This document shows, piece after piece, positions 1-8,264 of a stretch of DNA of 64,000 bases. Within the stretch, counting starts at the first letter, position 1. Each line of letters begins with the position of its first letter. Both the position numbers and the translations under genes were made by a program. Origin of the DNA: Vibrio sp. RE86 (GTDB lineage: Bacteria > Pseudomonadota > Gammaproteobacteria > Enterobacterales > Vibrionaceae); the NCBI RefSeq assembly GCF_013114545.1, contig NZ_VTXI01000001.1, positions 248,001-312,000 on the forward strand. Reading direction: 5' to 3'. A model generated the notes under the pieces. That model had not been told where the DNA came from, searched no databases, and saw nothing but the letters and a program-made list of their open reading frames with translations.

Positions 1-2
1 GT

Positions 3-1064
3 TTAGTAGTAATACCAACTAGTCGAGTAATCAACGATTTATCGTATCAACTTGAACAAATCATGGTGCAATATGATAGTGTCGCGATTTATCCGATAAG
101 AGAACTGTTAATCGGAGAAACGAGCTACTTCGATGTGGCAGATGACAATATAGTCCCTCTACTTCAGCAAGGCAGTGAGCCATTAGGTAGTGAAGCATTT
201 GTATCCAATATAATTACTAATTTATCAAGAGCTTTTAAACCTAAAGTTATACTACAACAACAACTTTCCCCCTCTCTCTCATTACTACGAACAAAGAAGT
301 GCCAAGCGATATTACTAGTTGATGACATGATTGGCTCGGGGAAAAGAACTTCTGATTTTATTAAGGCTGTTTATAATCACAAAACAATAAAAAGTTGGGT
401 TTCGGGGCGCAAGTTAGATATACATGTGGTCTCTTTTATGGGCTCTGAGCAAGGACTTGATTATCTTGAGTTCTGGGAGAAAAAAGCTAGAGTTAAAATT
501 CACAATCTTGCGGCATGCCCCACTTTCTATGACTTACCAAATCATCAAGCCTTGCTAAGGTTATGTGAAGACTATGCTCATAATAAAGAACGTATGCCAT
601 TAGGCTTTAAGGACACAGCTGTTCGGGTCGTATTCACACATTCGGCACCTAACAACTTACCCGCAATTTTGTATAGGAATGTCTCTAAATATAAAGCCAC
701 CTCAACATCTAAGAGGGGAGTCACAAAAATTTGGAAGGCTTTATTTCCCGTTCGTTCGATACCTGTGCAGTTTAGAGTGAATTTGGAACATATAGATGAG
801 CAACAACTTCCGACCTCTGTACGATTTAAGCAGTTTCTGACGGCAGTAAATGACGGCTTCACAAACCCTATTGATATACATCTTATTTTGAATTGGTCGT
901 ACTCTGTGTGCCAAGAGATTCTCAACTTGATGGTGGATATGGAATTGTTGACAATTGAGTCTTCAGAGATTTCTATCACTGAACGAGGGGTTAAGGAGCT
1001 TTCTAGGTGGAAGATTAAAAACTATCACATTGAATTTAATGATAAAAACTATTATCCTAAGTAA
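3..1064 (+). CDS. Retron-associated PRTase-like protein with winged-helix tail (5' end outside window)
   Basis: The reading frame is open from base 3, and the residues before the first ATG (base 63) read like normal protein, so the gene probably starts upstream of the window. A PRPP-loop-like motif, ILLVDDMIGSGKRTSDFI, sits at nt 309-362 and marks a type I phosphoribosyltransferase fold. The last 80 residues look like a winged helix (NWSYSVCQEILNLMVDMELL, then ITERGVKEL). It ends just before the retron RNA and reverse transcriptase. PRTase-like proteins with winged helices are known retron partners (type III in the usual retron classification, from memory), where they are thought to act as the effector held in check by RT-msDNA. 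That role here is inferred from order and domains. No enzyme activity can be read from sequence alone. Confidence 0.8.
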   Translation, partial: LVVIPTSRVINDLSYQLEQIMVQYDSVAIYPIRELLIGETSYFDVADDNIVPLLQQGSEPLGSEAFVSNIITNLSRAFKPKVILQQQLSPSLSLLRTKKCQAILLVDDMIGSGKRTSDFIKAVYNHKTIKSWVSGRKLDIHVVSFMGSEQGLDYLEFWEKKARVKIHNLAACPTFYDLPNHQALLRLCEDYAHNKERMPLGFKDTAVRVVFTHSAPNNLPAILYRNVSKYKATSTSKRGVTKIWKALFPVRSIPVQFRVNLEHIDEQQLPTSVRFKQFLTAVNDGFTNPIDIHLILNWSYSVCQEILNLMVDMELLTIESSEISITERGVKELSRWKIKNYHIEFNDKNYYPK

Positions 1065-1335
1065 TGTTAGTTGGGCCGTGAGCATCATACTGCTAGTTTA
1101 GCCATATGGCTTACATGTGGCGCACTATTTTATTCCAGGATAGTGTTCGACCTTAACTTTTCCGAAGTTAAGGGAGGTAACTTGGAGAGCATGTTAAGTG
1201 TTTTCTATGAAAAATGTCTCGCATTAATCCGCAGCCCACTGCTTCATTAATCTCTGGTGCGTAGCCTTCCGAGTATTAATGAAGCAGTGCTCGGGAACAT
1301 CAAAGGTAGCTGTATGACGATCGGCCCAACTCACA
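1065..1335 (+). ncRNA. Retron msr-msd non-coding RNA
   Basis: This stretch between effector and reverse transcriptase has the architecture of a retron RNA. A terminal inverted repeat (a1/a2) pairs 1069-1078 with 1322-1331 perfectly over 10 bp, and 13 of 14 positions pair over 1065-1078/1322-1335. Just inside a1 is AGC at 1081-1083; G1082 is the likely branching guanosine. Three msr hairpins follow: AGCC/GGCT (1100-1111), CACTAT/ATAGTG (1123-1145) and a perfect 9-bp stem CCTTAACTT/AAGTTAAGG (1151-1173). The msd part carries a 15-bp hairpin at 1237-1289. Exact msr/msd limits and the msDNA length cannot be fixed by eye. The RNA overlaps the start of the RT gene. Confidence 0.85.
1237..1289 (+). 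repeat. msd long hairpin
   Basis: Perfect 15-bp inverted repeat CACTGCTTCATTAAT (1237-1251) and its complement (1275-1289) around a 23-nt loop. In the reverse-transcribed msDNA this would form the main single-stranded DNA hairpin. Confidence 0.85.
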
Positions 1336-2477
1336 CTTATATTCAAGAAGGCTTAGAAAAGGGCATTTCAGAAAAAAGACTTCAAGGAATTGTTTACGAG
1401 TCCCTCAAAAGAAGCAATACATCCGTTCCATTTGTATTTAGCTTAAACCACATATGCCATATCACAGGCGCAAGCTACCCTTCCCTTAGAGAAATCGTTC
1501 GTCGTAATGAGACGCCCTATTGTTTCCACAGAATCCGTAAAAAAAGCGGGGGGCACAGATTTTTAACAGTTCCAAATGCCGAATTAAAAGTGGTACAAAC
1601 TTGGATCAATAAAGAAATATTAGCGTCGCAAGCTCCTCACTTTAGATGCTACTCGTACCACTCTAAATCTTCTATTTTCAAGTGTGCTGAAGAGCACTGT
1701 TCATCGAAGTGGCTTATCAAAATAGACATTGAAAACTTTTTTGACTCAATTTCTGAAGTAATGGTCTACAAAGTATTTAGAAAACTCGGTTACAAACCTT
1801 TGTTAGCTTTTGAGTTAGGGCGAATATGCACGTATCAACCTACTCATTTAAGAATTAAAAACACCTTAAAGTGGCGCAGTTTCAACACGAATTCGGCAGA
1901 GTACCCATACAAACGAAAGGGAGTTAGCTTCTTTGGTAGACTTCCCCAGGGGGCTCCAACTAGCCCGATGTTGTCAAATTTGGTTTTCCAAGAAATTGAT
2001 GAGGAACTTCATAGTTATGCTTCAGAGAATGGACTCGTTTACACAAGATATGCTGATGATTTAACTTTTTCGACTATTGATAGAAGGTTTTCGAGAGAAA
2101 GAGCTATCAAGTTTGTAAGACATGTAAAAAAGGTTCTGAGAGCAGGAAATTTCAGCACAAATAAGTCCAAGTTGAAAATAATTCCTCCTGGCTGTAGAAA
2201 AGTAGTACTTGGATTAAACATAGATGGTCAAAAACCTTTACTATCTAAAGGCTTCAAAAAGCGATTAGAAGGTCATCTGCGCGGAATTGAGAAGTTTGGT
2301 ATACCACAACATCTTGAGCACAAAAGATTTCAAACGGTGTTTGGCATGGTCTCGCATTTAAACGGACTGATCGGGTATGCAAAACAAATTGACTATGAAT
2401 ACGGCAACAGGATGGAAGCTAGATTCTCAAATGTTCTTACACAAAATGGAATAGTAAACGAGAGCTTCCAAACTTAG
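1314..2477 (+). CDS. Retron reverse transcriptase
   Basis: 387-residue protein with the RT palm motifs: KIDIENFFDSI (D138), PQGAPTSP (211-218) and the catalytic YADD (246-249), followed by a basic thumb region. It would copy the msd portion of the upstream RNA into msDNA primed from a branched guanosine. The start is set at ATG 1314, preceded by AAAGG at 1302-1306; the frame is open further back to a GTG at 1257, but that codon lies in the msd hairpin loop and has no ribosome site. Consequently the a2 repeat lies inside the first codons. The VTG motif typical of retron RTs reads VLG here (298-300). No downstream start fits before the conserved region, supporting the 1314 choice. Confidence 0.92.
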   Translation: MTIGPTHTYIQEGLEKGISEKRLQGIVYESLKRSNTSVPFVFSLNHICHITGASYPSLREIVRRNETPYCFHRIRKKSGGHRFLTVPNAELKVVQTWINKEILASQAPHFRCYSYHSKSSIFKCAEEHCSSKWLIKIDIENFFDSISEVMVYKVFRKLGYKPLLAFELGRICTYQPTHLRIKNTLKWRSFNTNSAEYPYKRKGVSFFGRLPQGAPTSPMLSNLVFQEIDEELHSYASENGLVYTRYADDLTFSTIDRRFSRERAIKFVRHVKKVLRAGNFSTNKSKLKIIPPGCRKVVLGLNIDGQKPLLSKGFKKRLEGHLRGIEKFGIPQHLEHKRFQTVFGMVSHLNGLIGYAKQIDYEYGNRMEARFSNVLTQNGIVNESFQT

Positions 2478-2617
2478 TTGTAGGTCGTACGTGTTCACTA
2501 TTTATAGTTGCAATATTCGCCTTTTTCTGGTTTGATCTGTATCAGACAGATGGTAAATTCGGCTTTTGAGAGTCAAAGTTAAGTCATTGTAAAACAAGCG
2601 TTTTAATCTTGCGGATA
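2478..2617. other. Non-coding island end
   Basis: About 140 bases between the RT stop and the tRNA-Ser fragment. It holds a 6-bp hairpin (ATCTGT/ACAGAT, 2535-2551) without a T-run and no convincing gene. It is AT-rich like the retron genes. Confidence 0.5.
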
Positions 2618-2645
2618 TAGCTTTCAAATCCCTATCTCTCCGCCA
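2618..2645 (+). other. tRNA-Ser 3' end fragment: probable attachment site (att)
   Basis: Bases 2623-2645 read TTCAAAT (T-loop), CCCTA, then TCTCTCC-G-CCA, the 3' half of a tRNA-Ser T-arm, acceptor stem, discriminator and CCA. The matching 5' T-stem would be TAGGG, but the sequence has TAGCT, and no D-arm or anticodon arm precedes it, so this is a fragment and not a gene. Integrases that target tRNA 3' ends leave such copies at the far end of an island. The intact tRNA-Ser and the integrase would lie upstream of the window. Confidence 0.65.
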
Positions 2646-2652
2646 CATTCTA

Positions 2653-2680
2653 AGCCCTAGCAGAAATGCTGGGGCTTTTT
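2653..2680 (+). terminator. Rho-independent terminator after the tRNA-Ser fragment
   Basis: Ten-bp stem (2653-2662 with 2667-2676, one T-G pair), GAAA loop, then TTTTT. It probably belonged to the original tRNA-Ser transcription unit. Confidence 0.8.
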
Positions 2681-2761
2681 CGTTTTCGGAGAGCGAATTC
2701 ATTGATAGGGATTCATTAAATCCCTAATTGAGCTTAACCCCAGCCCTTCGCCACATATAGA

Positions 2762-2788
2762 AAACCCGCCAAATTAGTTAGCGGGTTT
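2762..2788. terminator. Terminator 3' of azoreductase gene
   Basis: Perfect 8-bp stem AAACCCGC/GCGGGTTT with an 11-nt loop, T-rich on both strands. It lies just past the end of the minus-strand azoreductase gene and could serve both directions. Confidence 0.75.
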
Positions 2789-2816
2789 GTTACTAATGTC
2801 TTCTATACTGGGCGCT

Positions 2817-3395
2817 TTATACTAATTCATTCAGTTGTTTTAGAGCTGAATCACGCGCTGCGCTTGCCGCCTCTTCCCCCATGTTCAACGCTTCTGCGTA
2901 GACAAATTCAACATCCGTAATGCCGATAAAGCCAAGCATGGTTGAAACATAGCTTTCGATTGAGTTACGAGGAGAGTCTTTATGCAGGCCACCGCGTGTC
3001 GTCACGATGATTGCTTTCTTGTTTTCGATAAGACCAACCGGGCCATTTTCAGTGTATGAGAAAGTCACCCCTGCGCGAGCAATGATATCGAACCAGTTTT
3101 TCAGTTGCGTTGGAACCATAAAATTGTACATCGGTGCTGCAATTACAACTTGGTCTGCCGCTTTGAGTTCGTTAATCAGTTGGTCAGACAGATCTACCGC
3201 TGCTTGCTGGCTTTCAGAAAGGTTGTCACCACCGCGCAGCGCAGTTGCGATCTCCATATCAAGCACAGGTACAGGATTTGCAGCCAAGTCACGTTCGATG
3301 ATGCCTGTTTTGCCCTCTAATGCGTGGTCAATCAGCTGGTTTGATTGAGAGTGAGGACCAAGGATGCTTGATTTTAAAACTAGGGTATTTGTCAT
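2817..3395 (-). CDS. azoR: FMN-dependent NADH:quinone oxidoreductase / azoreductase
   Basis: 192 residues, full length for AzoR flavodoxin-like enzymes that reduce quinones and azo bonds with NADH in the cytoplasm. The N-terminus ([14 protein letters not shown]) is the FMN phosphate-binding loop; [17 protein letters not shown] at about residues 95-111 and VTTRGGLH at about 143-150 are family signatures. It appears to be a single gene with its own terminator. It is the first chromosomal-backbone gene after the island boundary. Confidence 0.93.
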   Translation of the reverse strand: MTNTLVLKSSILGPHSQSNQLIDHALEGKTGIIERDLAANPVPVLDMEIATALRGGDNLSESQQAAVDLSDQLINELKAADQVVIAAPMYNFMVPTQLKNWFDIIARAGVTFSYTENGPVGLIENKKAIIVTTRGGLHKDSPRNSIESYVSTMLGFIGITDVEFVYAEALNMGEEAASAARDSALKQLNELV

Positions 3396-3542
3396 AATGA
3401 TATCTCTTCGTTAGGTTCGATTCTTTCAAACCTTGTTGTCTCTATTTGCCGCTAGTATATGTGCGAGTCATGAGTGAGATAATCAGTAAAATTTGAGGTG
3501 CTTGTTCGAAAAATCTGAATGAGTCTCTAACAAGAGAAAATG

Positions 3543-3621
3543 CCCACTTGGCGTAATGACTATTGGCAGGGGATTAGATGTCTACCTAACCTATACGGTT
3601 TGGTAGACATCACCAAGTGGG
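3543..3621. repeat. Nested inverted repeat between azoR and the RND gene
   Basis: Outer arms CCCACTTGG (3543-3551) and CCAAGTGGG (3613-3621), inner arms GATGTCTACC (3577-3586) and GGTAGACATC (3602-3611), and a small AACC/GGTT at the tip. The left arm has a 25-nt unpaired insert. It sits 9 bases past the stop of the minus-strand RND gene, without a clear T-run, so it may be an mRNA 3' end structure or a dispersed repeat. Confidence 0.7.
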
Positions 3622-3629
3622 TGAAGCAA

Positions 3630-6629
3630 TTAACGTTCTTTGCGCACAAAACAGAGTGCATAGAGTGACGGAATCACCAAAAGTACAGTTGGTAGCGAGA
3701 ACAATAGACCATAGCCAAGTGTGAGTGACATTGGTCCCATGTAAACGTCGGTTCCGCCAAGGCCGTAAGCTAAAGGTAATAGCCCGACTACCGTGGTGAT
3801 CGAAGTCAATAGGATTGGGCGAAGACGGCTTACTGAAGCGTTGATCACTGCGTCTATTGCCTGCTGACCTTCTTGTCTTAACTCATTAATTCGATTGATT
3901 AGAACCAGTGAATTGTTCACAACAACGCCAGTCATACCGAGCACACCAATCAAGGCAAACAAGGAGAGTGCTTGCATGTGAACGACAAGGGCCATCAATG
4001 ATGCGATCACAGCGAATGGAATCACAGCCATAACGAGCAGTGGTTGTAGCAAAGAGTTGAACATTACTGCTAGGACAAAGAAGATCGCAACCATAGCAGC
4101 GGGGAATGCCACCATAAAGCCACTCATGGTTTCATTGGTGTTCTCTGCTTCACCACCTACGTCAATCGTGACTCTTTGTGAATATTGACCAGCTAACTCA
4201 GAGATAAGTTGCTCCGACAATGTCACCGGTGAAACTGACTCATCTGTAATTTGCGCTGTCACAGTGACTTCACGTTCGCCGTTGTAGTGTTTAATAAGGC
4301 GAGGCGCTTCGATCTTTTCTACTTTTGCTAGGCGGCTCAGTGGTACGTGCTTACCTTCTGCAGTATAGATTCTCGTGGTTTTTAACTTTTCAAAATCACG
4401 ATGTTCTTCATTAAGAATGACACGGATATCGACCTCTTGATCCCCAAGCCAGGTAGAGGTTACAGAGTCACCATCGAAGGCAATACGTAATGCAGAAGCA
4501 AGATCTGAAACCGTTAGGTTGTATTTCGCTAGCCAGTCATATTGTGGCACGATATTCAGTTGAGGATCTTTAAGTGCTTCGTTGTTCGTCACTCCGCTGA
4601 TCCCTGATTGTGTATTTAGCCAGTCTGAAACCAAAGCAACTGCTTGCTCTCGCTCTGTTACCGTTCCGCCTAATACTCGAATCTCTACGGGTTCACCAGG
4701 AGGTGGACCACCAGCATCAATGGAAAGTTTGACGAAGAGGTCTTGCTCGGACTTTTCAAACTGAGCATTTAAGCTTTTGATGATTTCAGCGGCGGTGCGG
4801 TCACGCTGTTCGTAGTTCGTTAAGGTAATGACACCAGTGGTCACCGGGGAAGAATAGGTCAGCTCATAGCTGGCAAGTTCATTCTCAGGCAGATCATTTA
4901 TTGCTTGCTCTACGGCTTTATGAGCAGAACGAATTTCGCTTAATGGTGTTCCAGGTTTAGTTTCAGTATAAACTTCGATGTACTTCGCCGCTTCAGATGG
5001 GAAGATGTCGATTTTCAAGGTTGAGATCAGTCCCGCTGAGGCAACGCAGATTGCTAGCGCCGCTAGAATGACACTCTTTTTATAGTTTAACGCTTGGGTC
5101 AATAGACGGCGGTAAGCAAGGCTAATGCTGTTAAACTTATCTTGTGAGTTGTCTGCTTTACTTTCTAATGCACCGGATAAGTGTGCAGGAAGGGTGATCG
5201 TACACTCCATCAGCGAAAGTAATAAGGCAGCGATAACAGTGATAGGAATCACGAGTACTGCTTTACCCATTGTCCCTGGAATGAACATCATCGGAATAAA
5301 GACCAGAGCAGTGGTTGATAAGCTCGCAATGATAGGCTTGATCACCTTCTTGGTGCCCGATACAGCAGCGTCGACTCCAGTTTTCCCTTTCTCTTTTTCT
5401 TGATAGATGCTCTCAGCAACAATCACCGAATCATCGACAATAATACCGATCACTAACAACAGTGCCGCCAGAGTAATACTGTCTAGGTTAAGTCCTAGCA
5501 TTGGTAGAACAGCAAGCACACCTAGAATACAAAATGGGATAGAGAGCGAAACCCAAAACGCAACCTGACGCTTTAGCACCATGCTCAATACGATAAGAAC
5601 TAACGCTAGACCGATGACGCCGTTCATTGAAACGATCGAGAATCGATTTTGCATATCGTCAGCGAGGTTCATACCATAACCGAATTGGTATTGAGTGATG
5701 AAACGCTCTTGTTCTGAACTGATTAGGTTCTTAACGTTATCAACTGTGTTAATGATGTCCGAACTGCCACTGTTCGTTACTGAGAAAAGTATCGCAGATT
5801 GTCCATTAAGAAGACCGAGTTCAGTGGCTTTGGCAAACGTATCTTCCACATAAGCAACGTCTGAAACTCTGACAATCGTACCGTTAGAAAGGGCTTTGAC
5901 GACAATATTACCAATATCTTCAGTCGACTGAACCTGTGTCATAGTGACGATTTTTTGCTCGCTGTCCCAAGACTCTACAACACCGCCAGATTGAGACAGG
6001 TTATGTTGTGAAATGGCTGTGCTGACTTCACTCAGTGACACTTGGTAACGGCTGGCCTTGGTTGGATCAATCTCTACCCAAAACTCGCGCTCGTTGTAGC
6101 CGCTCATTGAAACAGAGCTCACACCCGAAACATTGAGTAAGCTTTTCTCTAATTGACGAGCGTAATGCTGTAGTGATGCTTTGTCGGTATTGTTTTGCGC
6201 CAAGCTCACGCCAAACGTCAGTACTTCAAAAGAAGACGTTTGTTTTTGAGTGACAACAGGTGGGTTAGAAATATCTTTTGGTAGACCACTTACGCGATCA
6301 ACTGCCTGCTGAACATCTCGAAGTACTTTGGCCGAATCACCACCTTCATTGAACTCGATCTCAATATATGAGTGTCCGTCAGTTGAGTGAGAGTAGAAGT
6401 AATTGATACCTTGAACGGTTCTCAGCTCCTTCTCGATTGGGTTAGTGATGTTCAGTTCAACATCTTGTGCCGTCGCACCAGGGTAAAAAGTATCAATTTC
6501 AGCAGTATCGAACGCAACGTCCGGATACTCTTGGAGCTTGAGTGTAGTGAGCGATGCTGCGCCAAGTAACAGAACCATAAGGGTAATGATTCGAGCAAGA
6601 AAGCCCCGCTGAGCGAAATAAGCAATCAT
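3630..6629 (-). CDS. RND-family efflux permease (HAE1/AcrB type)
   Basis: 999 residues, slightly short for AcrB-type pumps but complete. One N-terminal membrane helix (residues ~10-30), a large periplasmic porter domain (PGATAQDVE, NPIEKELRTVQG), a block of helices at ~330-490 with the proton-relay-like GIIVDDSVIVAE, a second periplasmic domain, and C-terminal helices ending in the GxxGxVVNNSLVLINR repeat. It sits 13 bases downstream of a membrane-fusion protein gene and forms an inner-membrane drug/proton antiporter with it. No outer-membrane TolC partner is encoded nearby. Substrate is unknown. Confidence 0.93.
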   Translation of the reverse strand: MIAYFAQRGFLARIITLMVLLLGAASLTTLKLQEYPDVAFDTAEIDTFYPGATAQDVELNITNPIEKELRTVQGINYFYSHSTDGHSYIEIEFNEGGDSAKVLRDVQQAVDRVSGLPKDISNPPVVTQKQTSSFEVLTFGVSLAQNNTDKASLQHYARQLEKSLLNVSGVSSVSMSGYNEREFWVEIDPTKASRYQVSLSEVSTAISQHNLSQSGGVVESWDSEQKIVTMTQVQSTEDIGNIVVKALSNGTIVRVSDVAYVEDTFAKATELGLLNGQSAILFSVTNSGSSDIINTVDNVKNLISSEQERFITQYQFGYGMNLADDMQNRFSIVSMNGVIGLALVLIVLSMVLKRQVAFWVSLSIPFCILGVLAVLPMLGLNLDSITLAALLLVIGIIVDDSVIVAESIYQEKEKGKTGVDAAVSGTKKVIKPIIASLSTTALVFIPMMFIPGTMGKAVLVIPITVIAALLLSLMECTITLPAHLSGALESKADNSQDKFNSISLAYRRLLTQALNYKKSVILAALAICVASAGLISTLKIDIFPSEAAKYIEVYTETKPGTPLSEIRSAHKAVEQAINDLPENELASYELTYSSPVTTGVITLTNYEQRDRTAAEIIKSLNAQFEKSEQDLFVKLSIDAGGPPPGEPVEIRVLGGTVTEREQAVALVSDWLNTQSGISGVTNNEALKDPQLNIVPQYDWLAKYNLTVSDLASALRIAFDGDSVTSTWLGDQEVDIRVILNEEHRDFEKLKTTRIYTAEGKHVPLSRLAKVEKIEAPRLIKHYNGEREVTVTAQITDESVSPVTLSEQLISELAGQYSQRVTIDVGGEAENTNETMSGFMVAFPAAMVAIFFVLAVMFNSLLQPLLVMAVIPFAVIASLMALVVHMQALSLFALIGVLGMTGVVVNNSLVLINRINELRQEGQQAIDAVINASVSRLRPILLTSITTVVGLLPLAYGLGGTDVYMGPMSLTLGYGLLFSLPTVLLVIPSLYALCFVRKER

Positions 6630-6642
6630 AATTTAGGACCTA

Positions 6643-7416
6643 TTAGTTTGATTCGGTGATGTCAGTGGAGGCATAAATGGACATACCTGGCTTTAGCGAA
6701 TAATCGAGATTGTTGACCTCGACTTCAATCGGGTAGGCATGAGTATTTGCATCCATTTCGACCCCAATGCGCTTAACTACGGACTTAACCTTTTTAGATG
6801 GTTCAGTTTCAGACCAAACTTCAATGGCCTGACCAACCTTCAACAATGTGATGTCATATTCGCTGGCCAAAAGCTTAATGGTAACGGTGTCGATGTTGAC
6901 CAGTTGATATAGCAGATCCCCTTGGTTTACCCACGCGCCGTCTTCGGCACTGCGACTGACAATAAAGCCTCCCATTGTTGATGTCACTTTGGTGTCATCG
7001 AGGTTTTGTTTAGCTTGTTCTAATTCAATTTCGGCCAGTCGGAGAGTGGCTTTGGCATTTAAGTATTCAGCTTTAGCCGTATCTAACTCATTAGTAGATA
7101 AGCTTTTCTTTCGTACTAACTCTTGGAAACGCTCAAAAGTGGTTTTCTTGAGGTGTAAATCAGCTTGGGCGAGCTCTAGGCCAGCCTGTTTTTTTGATAA
7201 TTCGAAGTCGAAGCTTTGAGTTTTGATACTTGCTAGTAAGGTGTTTTGCTCAACTTTATCACCTGGTTCGAAATTTGCGCTTTCTACAACACCGTTAATT
7301 TCAGCAACGACGCTTTGTCTATGCTTGCTTTCTACTTGACCAATAAGCTCGACAGCGAGTGACGGTGCAGCAATAAGCATTGTTGCTAAAGACAGCGTTG
7401 TTAGTTTTGCATTCAT
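6643..7416 (-). CDS. RND efflux periplasmic adaptor (membrane fusion protein)
   Basis: 257 residues from the ATG at 7416, which has GGGGGA upstream and gives a clean signal peptide (MNAKLTTLSLATMLIAAPSLA). A longer frame to 7512 exists but its extra residues look non-coding and cover the promoter region. The protein shows the lipoyl-like half motifs (VVESANFEPGDKVEQ; GGFIVSRSAEDGAWVNQGD) around a coiled-coil hairpin at ~80-150 and a beta-barrel tail. It bridges the inner-membrane pump to an outer-membrane channel. It is short because the C-terminal proximal domain is reduced. First gene of the operon, divergent from the two-component genes at 7581. Confidence 0.9.
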   Translation of the reverse strand: MNAKLTTLSLATMLIAAPSLAVELIGQVESKHRQSVVAEINGVVESANFEPGDKVEQNTLLASIKTQSFDFELSKKQAGLELAQADLHLKKTTFERFQELVRKKSLSTNELDTAKAEYLNAKATLRLAEIELEQAKQNLDDTKVTSTMGGFIVSRSAEDGAWVNQGDLLYQLVNIDTVTIKLLASEYDITLLKVGQAIEVWSETEPSKKVKSVVKRIGVEMDANTHAYPIEVEVNNLDYSLKPGMSIYASTDITESN

Positions 7417-7462
7417 GATGATTTCCCCCGTGATTTCTTGTGAGAGATTTTCATCTTGGCAA

Positions 7463-7536
7463 TGTCGAGTTTTTGTCGAATTGGATTCGACATTAAAAAA
7501 AATATCGCCCACACTAACTTCGACATAAATTCGACA
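7463..7536. promoter_or_regulatory. Five TTCGACA-type repeats in the divergent promoter
   Basis: Copies of TGTCGA at 7463 and 7474 and of TTCGACA at 7486, 7519 and 7530. The pairs 7463/7474 and 7519/7530 are direct repeats 11 bp apart, and 7474-7481 with 7485-7492 make a perfect 8-bp inverted repeat. Eleven-bp phasing is typical of tandem OmpR/PhoB-family sites, so this is the likely binding region of the regulator at 7581, controlling pump and itself. Confidence 0.65.
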
Positions 7537-7580
7537 ACGGCTACATGAGCATTGAATAAGAGAGTTTGAAGAGGTAAATC

Positions 7581-8264
7581 ATGATTGAAGGCAGTCGCAT
7601 TCTCGTTGTAGAAGACAATGAAGAACTACAAGGTATCTTGGCCGATTTTCTTGAAGTGAAAGGGGCTGAGGTGGACTTTGCCAGCAATGGTGAGCTTGGT
7701 GTGAATTTAGCGTTAGAAAGTGAGTTTGATGCGATCATTCTTGATGTAATGATGCCTAAAAAGGACGGTTTTCAAGCTGCGCAAGAGCTTAGAGAGCAGG
7801 GCTGTACCACTCCGATTTTAATGCTGACGGCGCTAAATGGACAACAAGATTTGTTATCGGGCTTTGATTCGGGGATTGATGATTTCGTCACGAAACCCTT
7901 TCAGTTTCCAGAACTAGAAGTTCGCTTAAGTGCCTTAATCAAACGTTTCAAGGGTAAAGTCGCCCGTACCCAATTAGCGTATGGTGACTTAGTCATTGAT
8001 GAGAAGACGCATGCCATCGCACGGAAGGGAAAGGCGTTAGACATTACTCCAGCCATGTATCAAATATTATTGATGTTGGTGAAAGCTCAAGGAGATGTCG
8101 TTTCTCGTGATGCCCTTATTCATGAGTTGTGGGGAGAAGACGTCCCTGACAAAGATGTACTTCGCAGTCATATTTATCTGCTGCGTAATGTGCTTGATAA
8201 GCCGTTTGAGTTTCCTATGTTGGTGACGGTTCCTAAGTTTGGCTTCAAATTGGTGACACAATGA
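7581..8264 (+). CDS. OmpR-family response regulator
   Basis: 227 residues: receiver domain with acidic pair ED at 11-12, phospho-acceptor D55 (ILDVMMPKKDG), T83 in MLTA and K105-like KPF, then a winged-helix DNA-binding domain (~130-225) ending GFKLVTQ. Start ATG 7581 with GAGGT upstream. It overlaps the kinase gene by 4 bases (ATGA), so the pair is co-translated. Divergent arrangement with an RND pump suggests it controls that pump. No specific named homologue is claimed. Confidence 0.95.
   Translation: MIEGSRILVVEDNEELQGILADFLEVKGAEVDFASNGELGVNLALESEFDAIILDVMMPKKDGFQAAQELREQGCTTPILMLTALNGQQDLLSGFDSGIDDFVTKPFQFPELEVRLSALIKRFKGKVARTQLAYGDLVIDEKTHAIARKGKALDITPAMYQILLMLVKAQGDVVSRDALIHELWGEDVPDKDVLRSHIYLLRNVLDKPFEFPMLVTVPKFGFKLVTQ

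Noticed and set aside
1257..1313. GTG start for the reverse transcriptase
   Set aside because: It lies in the loop of the msd hairpin, without a ribosome site, and the added residues have no RT-like pattern.
2704..2755. Second tRNA-like piece (TAGGG...CCCTA, then CTTCGCCACA)
   Set aside because: It lacks a proper acceptor stem and T-loop spacing; probably decayed or chance. Only the 2618-2645 fragment fits a tRNA 3' end.
7417..7512. N-terminal extension of the membrane fusion protein
   Set aside because: It would cover the regulatory repeats, has no ribosome site and hides the signal peptide; ATG 7416 is better.
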